Of a stretch of 64,000 bases of DNA, positions 22,764 through 32,734 are shown one piece after another (the first letter of the stretch is position 1; each line of letters opens with the position of its first letter). Origin of the DNA: Pseudomonadales bacterium (GTDB taxonomy: Bacteria; Pseudomonadota; Gammaproteobacteria; Pseudomonadales; Azotimanducaceae); NCBI GenBank assembly GCA_028281885.1, contig JANQJA010000007.1, positions 62,001 to 126,000 of the forward strand, read 5' to 3'. Below the pieces are notes generated by a model. It worked only from the letters and a program-made list of their open reading frames with translations. It ran no database searches and had not been told where the DNA came from. The position numbers were made by a program, and so were the translations under genes.

Positions 22764-24986
22764 TTGGGATTGTTGCAATGGATTGCACGAGCCGGGCGTT
22801 ATGTGGCCGTCCTTGTCCTGTTTTGTTCCCTGCCGTTCGCGTATGCGGCCGAGTCGCCGCGTGAGCAAGCCCTTCAGGAGATTATCTCCGGTAAGAGTGG
22901 ATCAACTTCTGAGCGTTTCGGGGCGTTGACCCAACTCGCCGAACTCTATCGCAGCCAGGGGTTCAAGCGCAGGGCGTTACCGCTCCTGGAAGAGGCCGAG
23001 ACCCTTTCGCGTGGGCTGCACGAGACTCACCAACGCAGGGTCAGGTTCCTGCTGGGCAGTTTGCTGTACGACATGGGTGCATATGCAGAAGCCCAGGACG
23101 CGCTCGAATCGCTCATGCAGGAAACCGCTGGTGAGGACAGTCTCGAGCGGGTCCAGATTCTCAACGAGTTGGGCATGGTCTTCGGGTTGGTCGCCAATCA
23201 CAGACGTGCCGTCGAGCTGTTCGACGAAAGTGTTGCGCTGGCATTCGGGCTGGGTGCACGGACCATGCAGGCTCGCATCAATGTCAATCTCATGAAGTCT
23301 GTGCTGACGATGGGGAATGTCGAGCGGCTCAGCGAAGCCTCTGTAAGACTTGAATCCCTGTTGACTGAAATTCCCAACGATATCGAAAAGGCGGAGATCC
23401 TCATTGCGGTAGCCAATGAATACCGCAGGGCGTTCTGGTACTTCAATTTGAACAAACAGTGGATGTTGAACGCTCACAACCATCTGCAAGATGCCGGACG
23501 TATTGCCAGGCAGAATGGAGACCTCAGACTGTTGTCCTATGCTCGTGGATACCTGGGCCGGCTGTATGAAGATGACAAGGCCCTCGACACGGCTTTGTCC
23601 TTGTCGAGAGAGGCCGCGTTTCATGCCAACTCGATACAGGCATACGAAAGTGCTTATCTCTGGGAATGGCAGATTGGCAGAATCCAGAAGAAGCTCGGCA
23701 ATACGACGAAGTCCGTCGAAAGCTATGAGCAGGCGATTGCCACGCTGGAACACGTAAGGCAGGACCTGATCGACGGTTCACCGTACACGTTCCACCAGAA
23801 AATCCAGCCACTGTTCTCCGAGCTGTCTGACACGCTGTTGACCTCAGCGAGAGCGCTCCCTGAGGGTGGTGCAAAGCAAGGGCGGCTCGCCCAGGTGCAG
23901 GAGATTCTGGAACAGGCCAAGTCGGCCGAACTTCAGGACTATTTCCAGAACGAATGTGTACTGCCGGAAACCTCGGTTGAGCTTGGCCAGGTCGAGTCCG
24001 GCACAGCGACTGTCTATCCCGTGATACTGCCTGACCGCCTCGAGATACTCGTTAGCATCGACGGAAAGATTCATCAGTTCGTATCCAGAATCGATGTTGT
24101 CGAGTTCAATAGCCTCGTGAATGAGTTCCGGGACAACCTGCAAATCGACTATGGAGACGATGACTATCTGTTGATTGGACAGGATCTGTATCAGCTGGTG
24201 ATTGAGCCCTTCGAGGAGCTTCTGGTAGAGCAGGATGTCTCGACCCTCTTATTCGTTCCCGAAGGCGTTTTGAGAACAGTCCCCATTTCGGCTTTACATG
24301 ACGGAGATCAATACCTCATCGAGAAGTATGCAATCGCGACGACGCCGGGGCTGAAACTCACGTTGCCAACGCCCCTGGAACTCTCCGAGTCCGCGGTGTT
24401 TGCGGGGGGAATCTCCGAATCGCTTCGCGGTTTTTCCGGTTTGCCAGGGGTTCCGATCGAACTCCAGAACCTGCAAAGTAAGTATGGCGCTTCGGTTCTT
24501 CGTGACAGTGCTTTCAGTACCGACGTGGTACAGGAGCAGATGTCATCTGATGCCTATTCGATCGTCCACATCGCAACTCACGGTCACTTCGATAGCAACC
24601 CGCAGAAGTCGTTTCTGTTGACCTATGACGACAAACTGACGATGAACATGCTCGAGCGATCTATAGGTTATCGCAAGTATCTGGGGGACCCGCTCGAGTT
24701 GCTGGTGTTGAGTGCGTGCGAGACCGCAGCCGGGGACAACCGCGCCGCCCTGGGGCTGGCGGGTGTGGCACTTAAAGCCGGTGCACGTAGCGCAGTCGCA
24801 ACGTTGTGGCAGATCAGTGACGCTGCTACCGTGAGATTGATCGACGCGTTCTACGAGAATTCTGCAGCCGGCAGGTCCACCAAGGCAGTCGCCTTGCAGC
24901 AGGCGCAGGTTACATTGATTGACGATGACATGTTCTCGCATCCCAGCGACTGGGCGCCGTTTCTGCTCATAGGTAACTGGCTATGA
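22764..24986 (+). CDS. Exported TPR and CHAT domain protein (caspase-like peptidase)
   Basis: A 740-residue protein: a signal peptide (about residues 1-28, ending 'FAYAAES'), a region of TPR-like helical repeats (about 40-330), and a C-terminal CHAT domain (about 420-740). The caspase-like dyad is present as His606 in 'IVHIATHGHFD' and Cys652 in 'VLSACETAAGD', so it should be a cysteine peptidase. TTG 22764 is chosen because AAGAGGG lies nine bases upstream and the signal peptide is then terminal; ATG 22704 is also open. The stop overlaps the ATG of the TpsB gene (ATGA), so the three genes to 32734 form an operon. CHAT genes beside two-partner secretion genes occur in cyanobacteria. Processing or control of the exoprotein is inferred. 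Confidence 0.9.
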   Translation: MGLLQWIARAGRYVAVLVLFCSLPFAYAAESPREQALQEIISGKSGSTSERFGALTQLAELYRSQGFKRRALPLLEEAETLSRGLHETHQRRVRFLLGSLLYDMGAYAEAQDALESLMQETAGEDSLERVQILNELGMVFGLVANHRRAVELFDESVALAFGLGARTMQARINVNLMKSVLTMGNVERLSEASVRLESLLTEIPNDIEKAEILIAVANEYRRAFWYFNLNKQWMLNAHNHLQDAGRIARQNGDLRLLSYARGYLGRLYEDDKALDTALSLSREAAFHANSIQAYESAYLWEWQIGRIQKKLGNTTKSVESYEQAIATLEHVRQDLIDGSPYTFHQKIQPLFSELSDTLLTSARALPEGGAKQGRLAQVQEILEQAKSAELQDYFQNECVLPETSVELGQVESGTATVYPVILPDRLEILVSIDGKIHQFVSRIDVVEFNSLVNEFRDNLQIDYGDDDYLLIGQDLYQLVIEPFEELLVEQDVSTLLFVPEGVLRTVPISALHDGDQYLIEKYAIATTPGLKLTLPTPLELSESAVFAGGISESLRGFSGLPGVPIELQNLQSKYGASVLRDSAFSTDVVQEQMSSDAYSIVHIATHGHFDSNPQKSFLLTYDDKLTMNMLERSIGYRKYLGDPLELLVLSACETAAGDNRAALGLAGVALKAGARSAVATLWQISDAATVRLIDAFYENSAAGRSTKAVALQQAQVTLIDDDMFSHPSDWAPFLLIGNWL

Positions 24987-26992
24987 GGCTGTCACTTGTT
25001 CTTTACCTGTTCCTTTTTGTGGGCCCACATGTCTGGGCTGCCGAAACTCCTCTCCACGTTGTCATCGGCAGTTTTGCAACCGAAGCGGCCGCCGAGCGCG
25101 CAAGGAAGGTCAGCTCGTACAGTCGGGAACTGCTGGTGGTTCCGGCCAGGATCGAATCAGGGCAGGTCAACTGGCGTCTGGTATCAGGGCCTTTTAATTC
25201 GTATGCGGAAGCACGTCGAGAGAGAGAACAGCTGAGACAGCTGGGTGTCGAGTCTGCGTGGATCGCCAGCGCGGAAACCTCATTGGTGGCCACCGCGCCA
25301 GAGGATGCGGCGCCGGAGCCGCAGCCGGAAACGCGAGGGAAAGCAGCTCCCGTGTTCAGGGATGTCATTGGTGAACAAACACTGGTGAAACGAGGAATCC
25401 CCCAGGATTTGAACCGTGGGGTACTGGTTCGAGTGACTCCTGAATCTCTGGCACGGTACATGGAAGAACGTGACGACACAGACGGCAAGATGCTGCCCGC
25501 AATGGAGCTGCCTTCCGCGCAACGCGTTTCCCAGATGCAGGAGATTTATCTCAGCGAAGTGCGTCTGCGTGGCAGTGACCTCATGGCCTCGGAACTTAAG
25601 TCTATCTTCGAACCTTATCTGGATCGGAGCATAACCACCGAAGAGTTGCTCGAGTTGAAGAATCGCGCGAACCAGATGTTCGTGACGAACGGTTATATTA
25701 ACTCAGGGGTACTGATTCCCGATCAACAGGTGGTCGATGGGGTCATTGTGCTCGATACCATCGAAGGGAGCGTAAATCGGATCGACGTCAGCGGTCGGCT
25801 TCGAAGTTCGTACGTTAGCAGCCGACTGGACACGGAGCAGCCGTTCAATCTGCACGATCTGCAGACTTCTTTGAAACTTCTCGAGAAAGATCCCCTGGTA
25901 GAAACCGTCAAGGCGAGAATCCTGCCGGGTGATCGTCTCGGCACGGCAACAGTGGACATCGAAGTCGACGCAGCGAAGTTCTATCGAGTTGGACTTACGG
26001 GTTCGAACAATCGAGCACCCAGCGTTGGCGCGGAACACGGCGAGCTGTACTTTGGTGCGGACAACCTGCTTGGTTTTGGCGACTCGCTGTTTCTGTCCGG
26101 CTCGGTGACCGAGGGTCTGGATGCGTACGCTTTTGAGTATGCCATTCCGTTCAACTCCCGCGACCACACGTTCCTGCTCAGCTATTCAAGGACGGATGCG
26201 GCTGCGGTGGAGGAACCTTTCAATGCGATTGATATCGACAGCGTTACGGAGTCGCTACGGGTGGGGCTCATCTTCCCGGTTCGGCGTACGCCGAACTCTG
26301 AACTGGCAGTCGAGGTCATCGCTGAGGCGAGGCGCAACCTAACTTCCTTGTTAGGCGTACCCTTCTCGTTTTCTGAAGGTGCGATTAACGGTGAATCACG
26401 GGTTGCTCCCGTCAGGGTGGGTGCCACATACGTGCGCCAGGGCCTGTCACAATCGATTGCAGGAAGGCTCGTCGTATCGAGAGGAACCACTGCATATGAT
26501 GCGACTGAACAGGTATCGGGTCCCGACGGCGAGTTTACTTCCGTGCTGGGGCAGCTCCAGTACTCGCGTCAGTTAACGGGCAACTTCCATATGACCGCGA
26601 AGATGCTGTTCCAGTACACGGCTGATCCATTGCTGGCTATCGAGCGGGTGTCCATTGGCGGATTTGATACGGTGCGTGGTTATCGTGAGAACCAGCTGGT
26701 TCGTGACAACGCTTATCTGGTGTCTGTGGAAGGACGGTATCGATTGCCGGCGGTGCCACAGGTGCAGTTCGTGACTTTCGCGGACTGGGGTAGTGGGGAG
26801 AACGACGACGAGTCGGTAGGTGACGGATCCGATGACCTGTCGAGTGTGGGTGTGGGAATCGACGTACGAGCACTTCGAGGCTTCTCAGCGAGTCTCTACT
26901 TCGCTCATGGCTTCAAAGACTTCACTTTCCCAACAAGCGATCTGCAGGATGATGGGATTCATTTCATGCTCAACTACGAGTACAGGTTCTAG
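24983..26992 (+). CDS. Two-partner secretion transporter TpsB (ShlB/FhaC family) with SPOR domain
   Basis: A 669-residue outer-membrane protein. After a signal peptide (residues 1-19) comes a SPOR domain (about 22-97: 'LHVVIGSFATEAAAERARK', 'WRLVSGPFNSYAEARREREQL'), which in other proteins binds denuded peptidoglycan. Then follow a linker, POTRA-type domains (about 180-320, 'ISEVRLRGSDLM', 'LIPDQQVVDGVIVLDTIEGSV') and a 16-strand type barrel ending in 'FMLNYEYRF' with the terminal phenylalanine. The barrel shows 'VSIGGFDTVRGYREN', the conserved VRGY motif of FhaC-like pores. It should translocate the downstream exoprotein. A SPOR domain on a TpsB is unusual. The gene overlaps the CHAT gene and is three bases from TpsA. 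Confidence 0.93.
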   Translation: MRLSLVLYLFLFVGPHVWAAETPLHVVIGSFATEAAAERARKVSSYSRELLVVPARIESGQVNWRLVSGPFNSYAEARREREQLRQLGVESAWIASAETSLVATAPEDAAPEPQPETRGKAAPVFRDVIGEQTLVKRGIPQDLNRGVLVRVTPESLARYMEERDDTDGKMLPAMELPSAQRVSQMQEIYLSEVRLRGSDLMASELKSIFEPYLDRSITTEELLELKNRANQMFVTNGYINSGVLIPDQQVVDGVIVLDTIEGSVNRIDVSGRLRSSYVSSRLDTEQPFNLHDLQTSLKLLEKDPLVETVKARILPGDRLGTATVDIEVDAAKFYRVGLTGSNNRAPSVGAEHGELYFGADNLLGFGDSLFLSGSVTEGLDAYAFEYAIPFNSRDHTFLLSYSRTDAAAVEEPFNAIDIDSVTESLRVGLIFPVRRTPNSELAVEVIAEARRNLTSLLGVPFSFSEGAINGESRVAPVRVGATYVRQGLSQSIAGRLVVSRGTTAYDATEQVSGPDGEFTSVLGQLQYSRQLTGNFHMTAKMLFQYTADPLLAIERVSIGGFDTVRGYRENQLVRDNAYLVSVEGRYRLPAVPQVQFVTFADWGSGENDDESVGDGSDDLSSVGVGIDVRALRGFSASLYFAHGFKDFTFPTSDLQDDGIHFMLNYEYRF

Positions 26993-26995
26993 GCG

Positions 26996-29900
26996 ATGAG
27001 TCGACGTTGGTGGCTCTTCGTGCTGGTGTTTGTCCCGATAGCCGGGTCAGGCGATGTCGTGCTCGATGGATCTACCGGAGGCACCGCAGGTTCATCAGTT
27101 GGTGCCGGGAGCGGTTTTACCTACGACATTACCGAAACGCTCGGTACTCGAAGCGGAAACAACCTGTTTCACAGTTTCAGCGAATTCGACATTGATGTTG
27201 GCGAGCATGCGAACTTCTCAGGCGACAATGCCATAGAGAACATCGCCGCCCGTGTCACGGGAGGGCTCACTTCAGATATCGCCGGCCAGGTCACATCGAC
27301 GATCACATCCTCGGCCTTGTGGCTGATCAATCCTGCCGGTTTCATATTTACTAATGGCGCCGTCGTCGATGTCGACGGTGCGTTTCATGTTTCCACCGCC
27401 GACTTCGTTTCCTTTGCCGACGGCGCGAGGTTCCATGCGGATCTCTCGCAGACATCGACGATGACCAGCGCCGCAATTGCTGACTTCGGGTTCCTGGGGG
27501 GCTTCGCCGAAGGAACCATTGAGTTCGAGTCGGACTCGGCGAGTGCGGTTGGCAGCGCTCACGTTGCTGGCAACAACCTGACCATCAACACCGATGGCAT
27601 CACCATGGAAAGGGCTGACATATTCGGCAGTGGGATCGGCATCGTGGGTGGCGACATCAGTATTGATACCAGCCTTGTCTTTAGCCAACGCGGTGGAATC
27701 TTCATCTCCGGTGGGGATTTCCTCTCGGTCGACTCCGTCATCTTCACCGCGGGCCAGGGCAGTAGCGTCGACATTGATACGGACTCGATGACTATTCAGG
27801 GGGTGAACGGTTCGAGCCGGATTCAGTCAGGCGGATTCACTGCCAGCGGTGGTGACATCACCATCAACACGAGCGATCTGGTGCTCGATAACAACGCTCA
27901 GTTGATCTCTTCCTCCGGTAGTGATTTTACCGGCGGCAACGTCGATGTAACTGCCAGCAGTGTCACGGTGCAGGCCAACAGCAGCATTGACCTCGCTGCG
28001 GGTGCAAGCAGTGTTGCGGGTACCCTGACTATCGTGACGGGCGACATGCTGATCACCGATTCCTCGAGCCTCAACACCCAAAGTGATTTCGAGGCCGGTA
28101 CCGCGGGTGCGATTGTGGTGCGTGCCTCGGGAGACCTGGAGATCTCAGAGAACAGTACGCTCAATGCGACCTCTGCAATTTCAGGTCGAGGTGGTGCCGT
28201 CGATATCGATGCCGCCAACATATCGATCCTGAATGGTTCCAACATCGATGTGCAAACATCCGGTTCGGACGATTCGGGCGCTGTGGTGCTTACAGCGACC
28301 GGAAACGTGATCGTCGATAACGCAACCATCAATGGAAACAGCAGCGGTGCCGGGCGAGGCGGTTTCATATTCTTAAATGGCGCGGCAGTAGATATTGATG
28401 GATCCGCAATCAACGGCTTTGCTGATGGTAGCGGGCTCGGTGGGGCAATTTTCATCTCGGCGCCGGACATCGACATTGGCACGGGTACTGTGATCGACGT
28501 TTCATCGAACAGCACGGCGACTGCTGAAGGTCTTGCCGGTGCAGCGGGAGAGATCTCGCTCTCGGGAAATGACATCCTGATCGACGGCGGTACCCGGATC
28601 AGACTCAACTCGTTCGGCGGAGGTAAAGGCGGAAACCTGGACATCGATGGGACGCAAGTCTCACTCCAGGGGGTCGTTTTGGGTGCGGTCTCGGAGAGTG
28701 TCGGTTCGGGCGGCGATATTGAGATCACATCGGAGGATCTGCATATAGGCAGTGGCACCCTTGTCACCGTTACTGCGCGGGGAACTGGTAACGCAGGAAC
28801 CATTACCTTCAACGCACCGGAATCTGTCAACAATACGATTTTAATCGATGGCGATTCGCGTTTCTTCCTCCGAAGTTTCGGTGACGGGGAAGGTGGCACG
28901 ATGTCGATATCCGGTGCCGAAGTCACTCTGGACAATGCACGGATATTTGCTGAGACCCTGGCAACTGGGTCTGGTGGTGATATCTCGATTGCCGGACGCG
29001 ACGTGAGCATTGGCGGTGGCTCTTTCGTCACGGTCAATGCATTCGACAAGGGCGATGCAGGTGAGGTGTCGATAACCGGTACCAACATCACGATTGACGG
29101 TGGCGTGGGGTTGTCACTAACGAGCGAAGGTGAAGGGAGCGGAGGTCTGTTGACGGTCAACGGCACCAACCTGCTGGTCGACTCCTCGAGTTTCACGGCC
29201 GAGGCGAGAGGTCAGGGCAGCGGCGGCGTCATTGCGCTGGTTGGTGAAACGGTTTTGATTGATAGCTCATCCGTATCGCTGGCGACTGACGGTTCAGGGG
29301 ATGGCGGTACGCTGACTGTCTCTGGACAGACGGTTGCAATGAATAATTCGGGGCTCACTGCAGAAGTGTCTGGCAGCGGCAGAGGCGGTGACATCAAGTT
29401 CGATGTGACAGGTGATCTGTCGATTAGCAATGTAAATATAAACGCGAACACGTTCGGTGGAGGCGATGGCGGTATCGTCGATATCCGGGCCGCAGATGCC
29501 GCGTTCGTCAACGGCGCCGCGATCAATGTCACCGCGAGCCCGGGTAGTCGAGGTACCGGCGGTAACGTTCGGGTCATCGCGGACAGTCTTTTGATCCAGG
29601 GCGTCCTGGAAGGACCGGCAGAGGGAACAGGCGGCATCTTCGCTGATGCCCAGGGCGACGGTACTGGCGGAACGGTACACCTCTTTGTCGATGACCTGAC
29701 AATCGAAAAGGCGTCGGTGACATCTGGCACGCAGGGTGTTGGGAATGGTGGAGAAATACGCATCGTTGGCTCCGAATTCCTGATGATGGGCGGTCACCTG
29801 AATGCACAGTCCGCAGGCAGTGGAAAGGGCGGTGACATCAACATGAATGTCGCCGACATCGTACTCACCGATATTGCTGATGTGAGTGCAACAGCTTCCT

Positions 29901-32734
29901 CGGTCGGTGATGGCGGTAACATCAGTATTGGTGCCACGACCTTCGAGATGTCTGACGGCGCCAGCCTTCGGGTGACAGCGGAAGGTACCGGCGCTGGCGG
30001 TGTCGCACAGGTCGTTGCGCCGAACATCACGATCAATGGAGGTGTTATCGGTGCCTCTGCTCTGGACGCCGGTAATGCGGGATACGTTTTTCTGAGTGGC
30101 GGTGGTGGCGCCAACAGTCAGATTACGATCCAGGACGCCGGCATCGATTCGACTAGTAATGGCGTTGGCAGGGGCGGTGATATCGTACTGCAAGCAGAAA
30201 TCGTGCAGGTTACCAACTCGTCGGTCACGGCCGAGGCAAATGGCGAAGGTCAGGGCGGCAATCTGCTGATCGATTCCAGTGTGGTGTTGAGGCCGGACGG
30301 AACATTCGATTCGACAGATCCCACCGACACAAATCGCGAGGGCGCGGTAATTGTGGATAGCTCTACCCTGTCCGCCTCTGCAACCGGTGCTGGCGATGCA
30401 GGATTTGTGATCGTGGCGGCAGATAACCTGCTCCTTGAAAACGGCAGCGTTATCAGATCGACTACTGATGGCAGTGGATCAGGCGGTACCATCGATCTGT
30501 TTGTTGACAATACATTCATCTTTAGCGATTCAGGCCTAACGGTTCGTGCGAGGGGTGTGGGTTCCGGCGGCCTGGTGGTCGTTGGTGGAGAAGGCGGGGG
30601 CGGTGTGTTGGTGATGGACGATGGGTTCATCAGTTCTTCTGCCTTTGGAGAAGGTAACGGCGGGACCATCAATATCAATGTGGCAGACGTTGATCTCCGA
30701 AACGGCGCGCTGATTACGTCGAGTGTGTCTGGCAGTGGCGCTGGAGGCGAAGTGAACATTGGCACCGATAGCATGTTGATGGCCAGCGGGTCTGTCGTGG
30801 CCGCGGTGGCCCTTCAGGACAGCACAGGAGACTCCGGCGTCATCAATATAAGAGGCAGTGATGTCGTCATCGATGGGCAAGCAACCCGGATAGTGGTCAA
30901 TACGTTGGCCCAAGGAGACGCGGGTCAAGTAGATATACGTGCTGATTCGCTGACGATCCAGGACAATGGCGCGCTTCGCGCTGACACCCGCGGAACCGGA
31001 AACGGTGGCAGAGTCTTTCTGGATGTCGACGATATCCTGATCCAGTCGAACGGTCTGATATCGTCCGAAACCGGTGGTGAGTTTGCCATTCTTGCGGACA
31101 CCGAGACCGGTGCCGCTGCAGATTTAACGACTGGCAATGCCGGCGACGTGATTATTCAGAATCCATCAAATCTTGTTCTGACAGGTGGTGGGCACATCCT
31201 GCTGCAAACCCAGACCAACGGAGATGGGGGCGTGCTGACGGTTACCGGCACGGGTGATATCACGATCACCGATGGCGGATTCATTTCGGGAACGGCGAAC
31301 AGGGATGGCAACGCGGGATCGATCGATTTGGTCGGCCAAACGATCGTCGTGTCTGCCAGCGGCTTCATTACTTCCAGTACTGCAGGTGATGGTGCCGGCG
31401 GAAGTGTCACGCTGGCTGGCGAGACGATCGATCTCGACGGTGGCAACATCTCTGCTTCCGCGTTTGGCCAGGGCAATGCCGGTTTCGTCCTGGTTCGCGG
31501 TGAGGACGTTACGTTGAGCAACGACGCCACGATTACCTCGAACGCGATTGGCAATGGCAGTGGCGGGGACGTCAGAATCAACGGAACCTCGATCGGCGTG
31601 GACGGATCGGATATCAATGTCACGGCACAGGGAGAGGGAAGAGGCGGTTTCATCTTCCTTCACGGCCTGGGACGCGAAAACACTTCACTGACCCTGCAAA
31701 ATGGCGCGCTGCTGAATTCCGAGACTGCGGGTGCGGGCAACGGCGGGGCCATCACCTTGATCTCCGATGACGTGAAGGTCCAGGATTCATTCCTTACTGT
31801 GGAGGCTTTTGGCTCAGGTCGAGGAGGCAACGTCAATGTTGGTTCGGGCATCGAACTGTCCGAGGACGGGTTCTTTGATCTCGTAGGTGAAGGAACTGTG
31901 ATGCTGGATGGATCGACCATTACGGCTTCTGCGAACGGTGATGGGGATGCTGGCATCGTCACGCTGACGGCAGATGAGATAGCGCTCATCGATACTGACA
32001 TCAGGTCTGATACCAGTGGTGGCGGTCTTGGTGGCAACGTGGTGATGACGGCGACGAACATTTCTCTCATTGAGGATGCGCAGCTTTCCACATCTTCCAC
32101 GGGTACCGCCGACGGGGGCAGTGTGTTCCTCGAGGTGGACGATACACTGGATATTGATGATTCCGAGATCACCACTATCTCTGAGCAAGCGGGTGGAGGC
32201 AACGTCAGTATTCAAGTGATCGAGAGGATCATGATTAGTGAGTCCGTAGTCACTGCGACAGCCAATGGCCAGTTAATCGAGAGTGATGGCGGCAACATCA
32301 CAATCGATCCCGTGCTGTTTACGTTGCGACAGAGTGAGATTTCTGCGAATGCGGTGGTCGGTGCGGGCGGTAACATCACGTTGGTTGCCGACAATTTCAT
32401 TGCCGACACGGAAAGCGCCATCACGGCAACGTCCGAGAAGGGCATCGACGGTACCGTCGAAATTGAATCGCCGAATCAGGCAGTAAACCCGGTGGCAGTC
32501 ACTCTGCCAACCGGATTCCAGCACCTGCCAGAGTTCCTGTCGAGCGATTGCACGGCACCGGTACTGCAGAACAGGAGCTATCTGGTGATCGAGAATCTGA
32601 ATCCAGTACGAAGTGACCCGACAGATTACCTACACGCGTCGACGCCAGGCAGCGGCGTACCGAGTGCAAGCATCGCAGTGGAAGAGGTGCCCTTGGTAGC
32701 CGTTCAAATGCCGCTGACATCTTGCGGTAGATAA
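26996..32734 (+). CDS. Filamentous haemagglutinin-like exoprotein (TpsA)
   Basis: A 1912-residue secreted protein. Residues 1-19 are a signal peptide; about 20-280 form the TPS domain, with 'NNLFHSFSEFDI', 'ITSSALWLINPAGFIF' and 'FHVSTADFVSFADGARF'. The rest, to about 1840, consists of some forty imperfect repeats of roughly 35-42 residues built on the pattern 'GxGGxIxIxAxxVxIxxxSxIxAxAxG', a right-handed beta-helix. I see only two cysteines, Cys1852 ('SSDCTAP') and Cys1910 ('TSCGR', the last four residues). A C-terminal cysteine pair recalls HMW1-type adhesins, which stay anchored in their TpsB. Likely an adhesin or surface fibre. The codon texture makes long false frames on the minus strand. 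Confidence 0.93.
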   Translation: MSRRWWLFVLVFVPIAGSGDVVLDGSTGGTAGSSVGAGSGFTYDITETLGTRSGNNLFHSFSEFDIDVGEHANFSGDNAIENIAARVTGGLTSDIAGQVTSTITSSALWLINPAGFIFTNGAVVDVDGAFHVSTADFVSFADGARFHADLSQTSTMTSAAIADFGFLGGFAEGTIEFESDSASAVGSAHVAGNNLTINTDGITMERADIFGSGIGIVGGDISIDTSLVFSQRGGIFISGGDFLSVDSVIFTAGQGSSVDIDTDSMTIQGVNGSSRIQSGGFTASGGDITINTSDLVLDNNAQLISSSGSDFTGGNVDVTASSVTVQANSSIDLAAGASSVAGTLTIVTGDMLITDSSSLNTQSDFEAGTAGAIVVRASGDLEISENSTLNATSAISGRGGAVDIDAANISILNGSNIDVQTSGSDDSGAVVLTATGNVIVDNATINGNSSGAGRGGFIFLNGAAVDIDGSAINGFADGSGLGGAIFISAPDIDIGTGTVIDVSSNSTATAEGLAGAAGEISLSGNDILIDGGTRIRLNSFGGGKGGNLDIDGTQVSLQGVVLGAVSESVGSGGDIEITSEDLHIGSGTLVTVTARGTGNAGTITFNAPESVNNTILIDGDSRFFLRSFGDGEGGTMSISGAEVTLDNARIFAETLATGSGGDISIAGRDVSIGGGSFVTVNAFDKGDAGEVSITGTNITIDGGVGLSLTSEGEGSGGLLTVNGTNLLVDSSSFTAEARGQGSGGVIALVGETVLIDSSSVSLATDGSGDGGTLTVSGQTVAMNNSGLTAEVSGSGRGGDIKFDVTGDLSISNVNINANTFGGGDGGIVDIRAADAAFVNGAAINVTASPGSRGTGGNVRVIADSLLIQGVLEGPAEGTGGIFADAQGDGTGGTVHLFVDDLTIEKASVTSGTQGVGNGGEIRIVGSEFLMMGGHLNAQSAGSGKGGDINMNVADIVLTDIADVSATASSVGDGGNISIGATTFEMSDGASLRVTAEGTGAGGVAQVVAPNITINGGVIGASALDAGNAGYVFLSGGGGANSQITIQDAGIDSTSNGVGRGGDIVLQAEIVQVTNSSVTAEANGEGQGGNLLIDSSVVLRPDGTFDSTDPTDTNREGAVIVDSSTLSASATGAGDAGFVIVAADNLLLENGSVIRSTTDGSGSGGTIDLFVDNTFIFSDSGLTVRARGVGSGGLVVVGGEGGGGVLVMDDGFISSSAFGEGNGGTININVADVDLRNGALITSSVSGSGAGGEVNIGTDSMLMASGSVVAAVALQDSTGDSGVINIRGSDVVIDGQATRIVVNTLAQGDAGQVDIRADSLTIQDNGALRADTRGTGNGGRVFLDVDDILIQSNGLISSETGGEFAILADTETGAAADLTTGNAGDVIIQNPSNLVLTGGGHILLQTQTNGDGGVLTVTGTGDITITDGGFISGTANRDGNAGSIDLVGQTIVVSASGFITSSTAGDGAGGSVTLAGETIDLDGGNISASAFGQGNAGFVLVRGEDVTLSNDATITSNAIGNGSGGDVRINGTSIGVDGSDINVTAQGEGRGGFIFLHGLGRENTSLTLQNGALLNSETAGAGNGGAITLISDDVKVQDSFLTVEAFGSGRGGNVNVGSGIELSEDGFFDLVGEGTVMLDGSTITASANGDGDAGIVTLTADEIALIDTDIRSDTSGGGLGGNVVMTATNISLIEDAQLSTSSTGTADGGSVFLEVDDTLDIDDSEITTISEQAGGGNVSIQVIERIMISESVVTATANGQLIESDGGNITIDPVLFTLRQSEISANAVVGAGGNITLVADNFIADTESAITATSEKGIDGTVEIESPNQAVNPVAVTLPTGFQHLPEFLSSDCTAPVLQNRSYLVIENLNPVRSDPTDYLHASTPGSGVPSASIAVEEVPLVAVQMPLTSCGR

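Noticed and set aside
22977-23753. 258-codon minus-strand frame inside the CHAT gene
   Set aside because: It overlaps the TPR region completely, has no family features and no ribosome site; the plus-strand CHAT reading has motifs and a signal peptide.
27898-29196. Minus-strand open frame of 432 codons within the TpsA gene, and similar long ones up to 32500
   Set aside because: They are rich in Pro, Ser and Val in a low-complexity pattern that mirrors the Gly/Ser/Asp repeat coding on the plus strand, and lack ribosome sites and domains. They are antisense shadows of the repeat gene.
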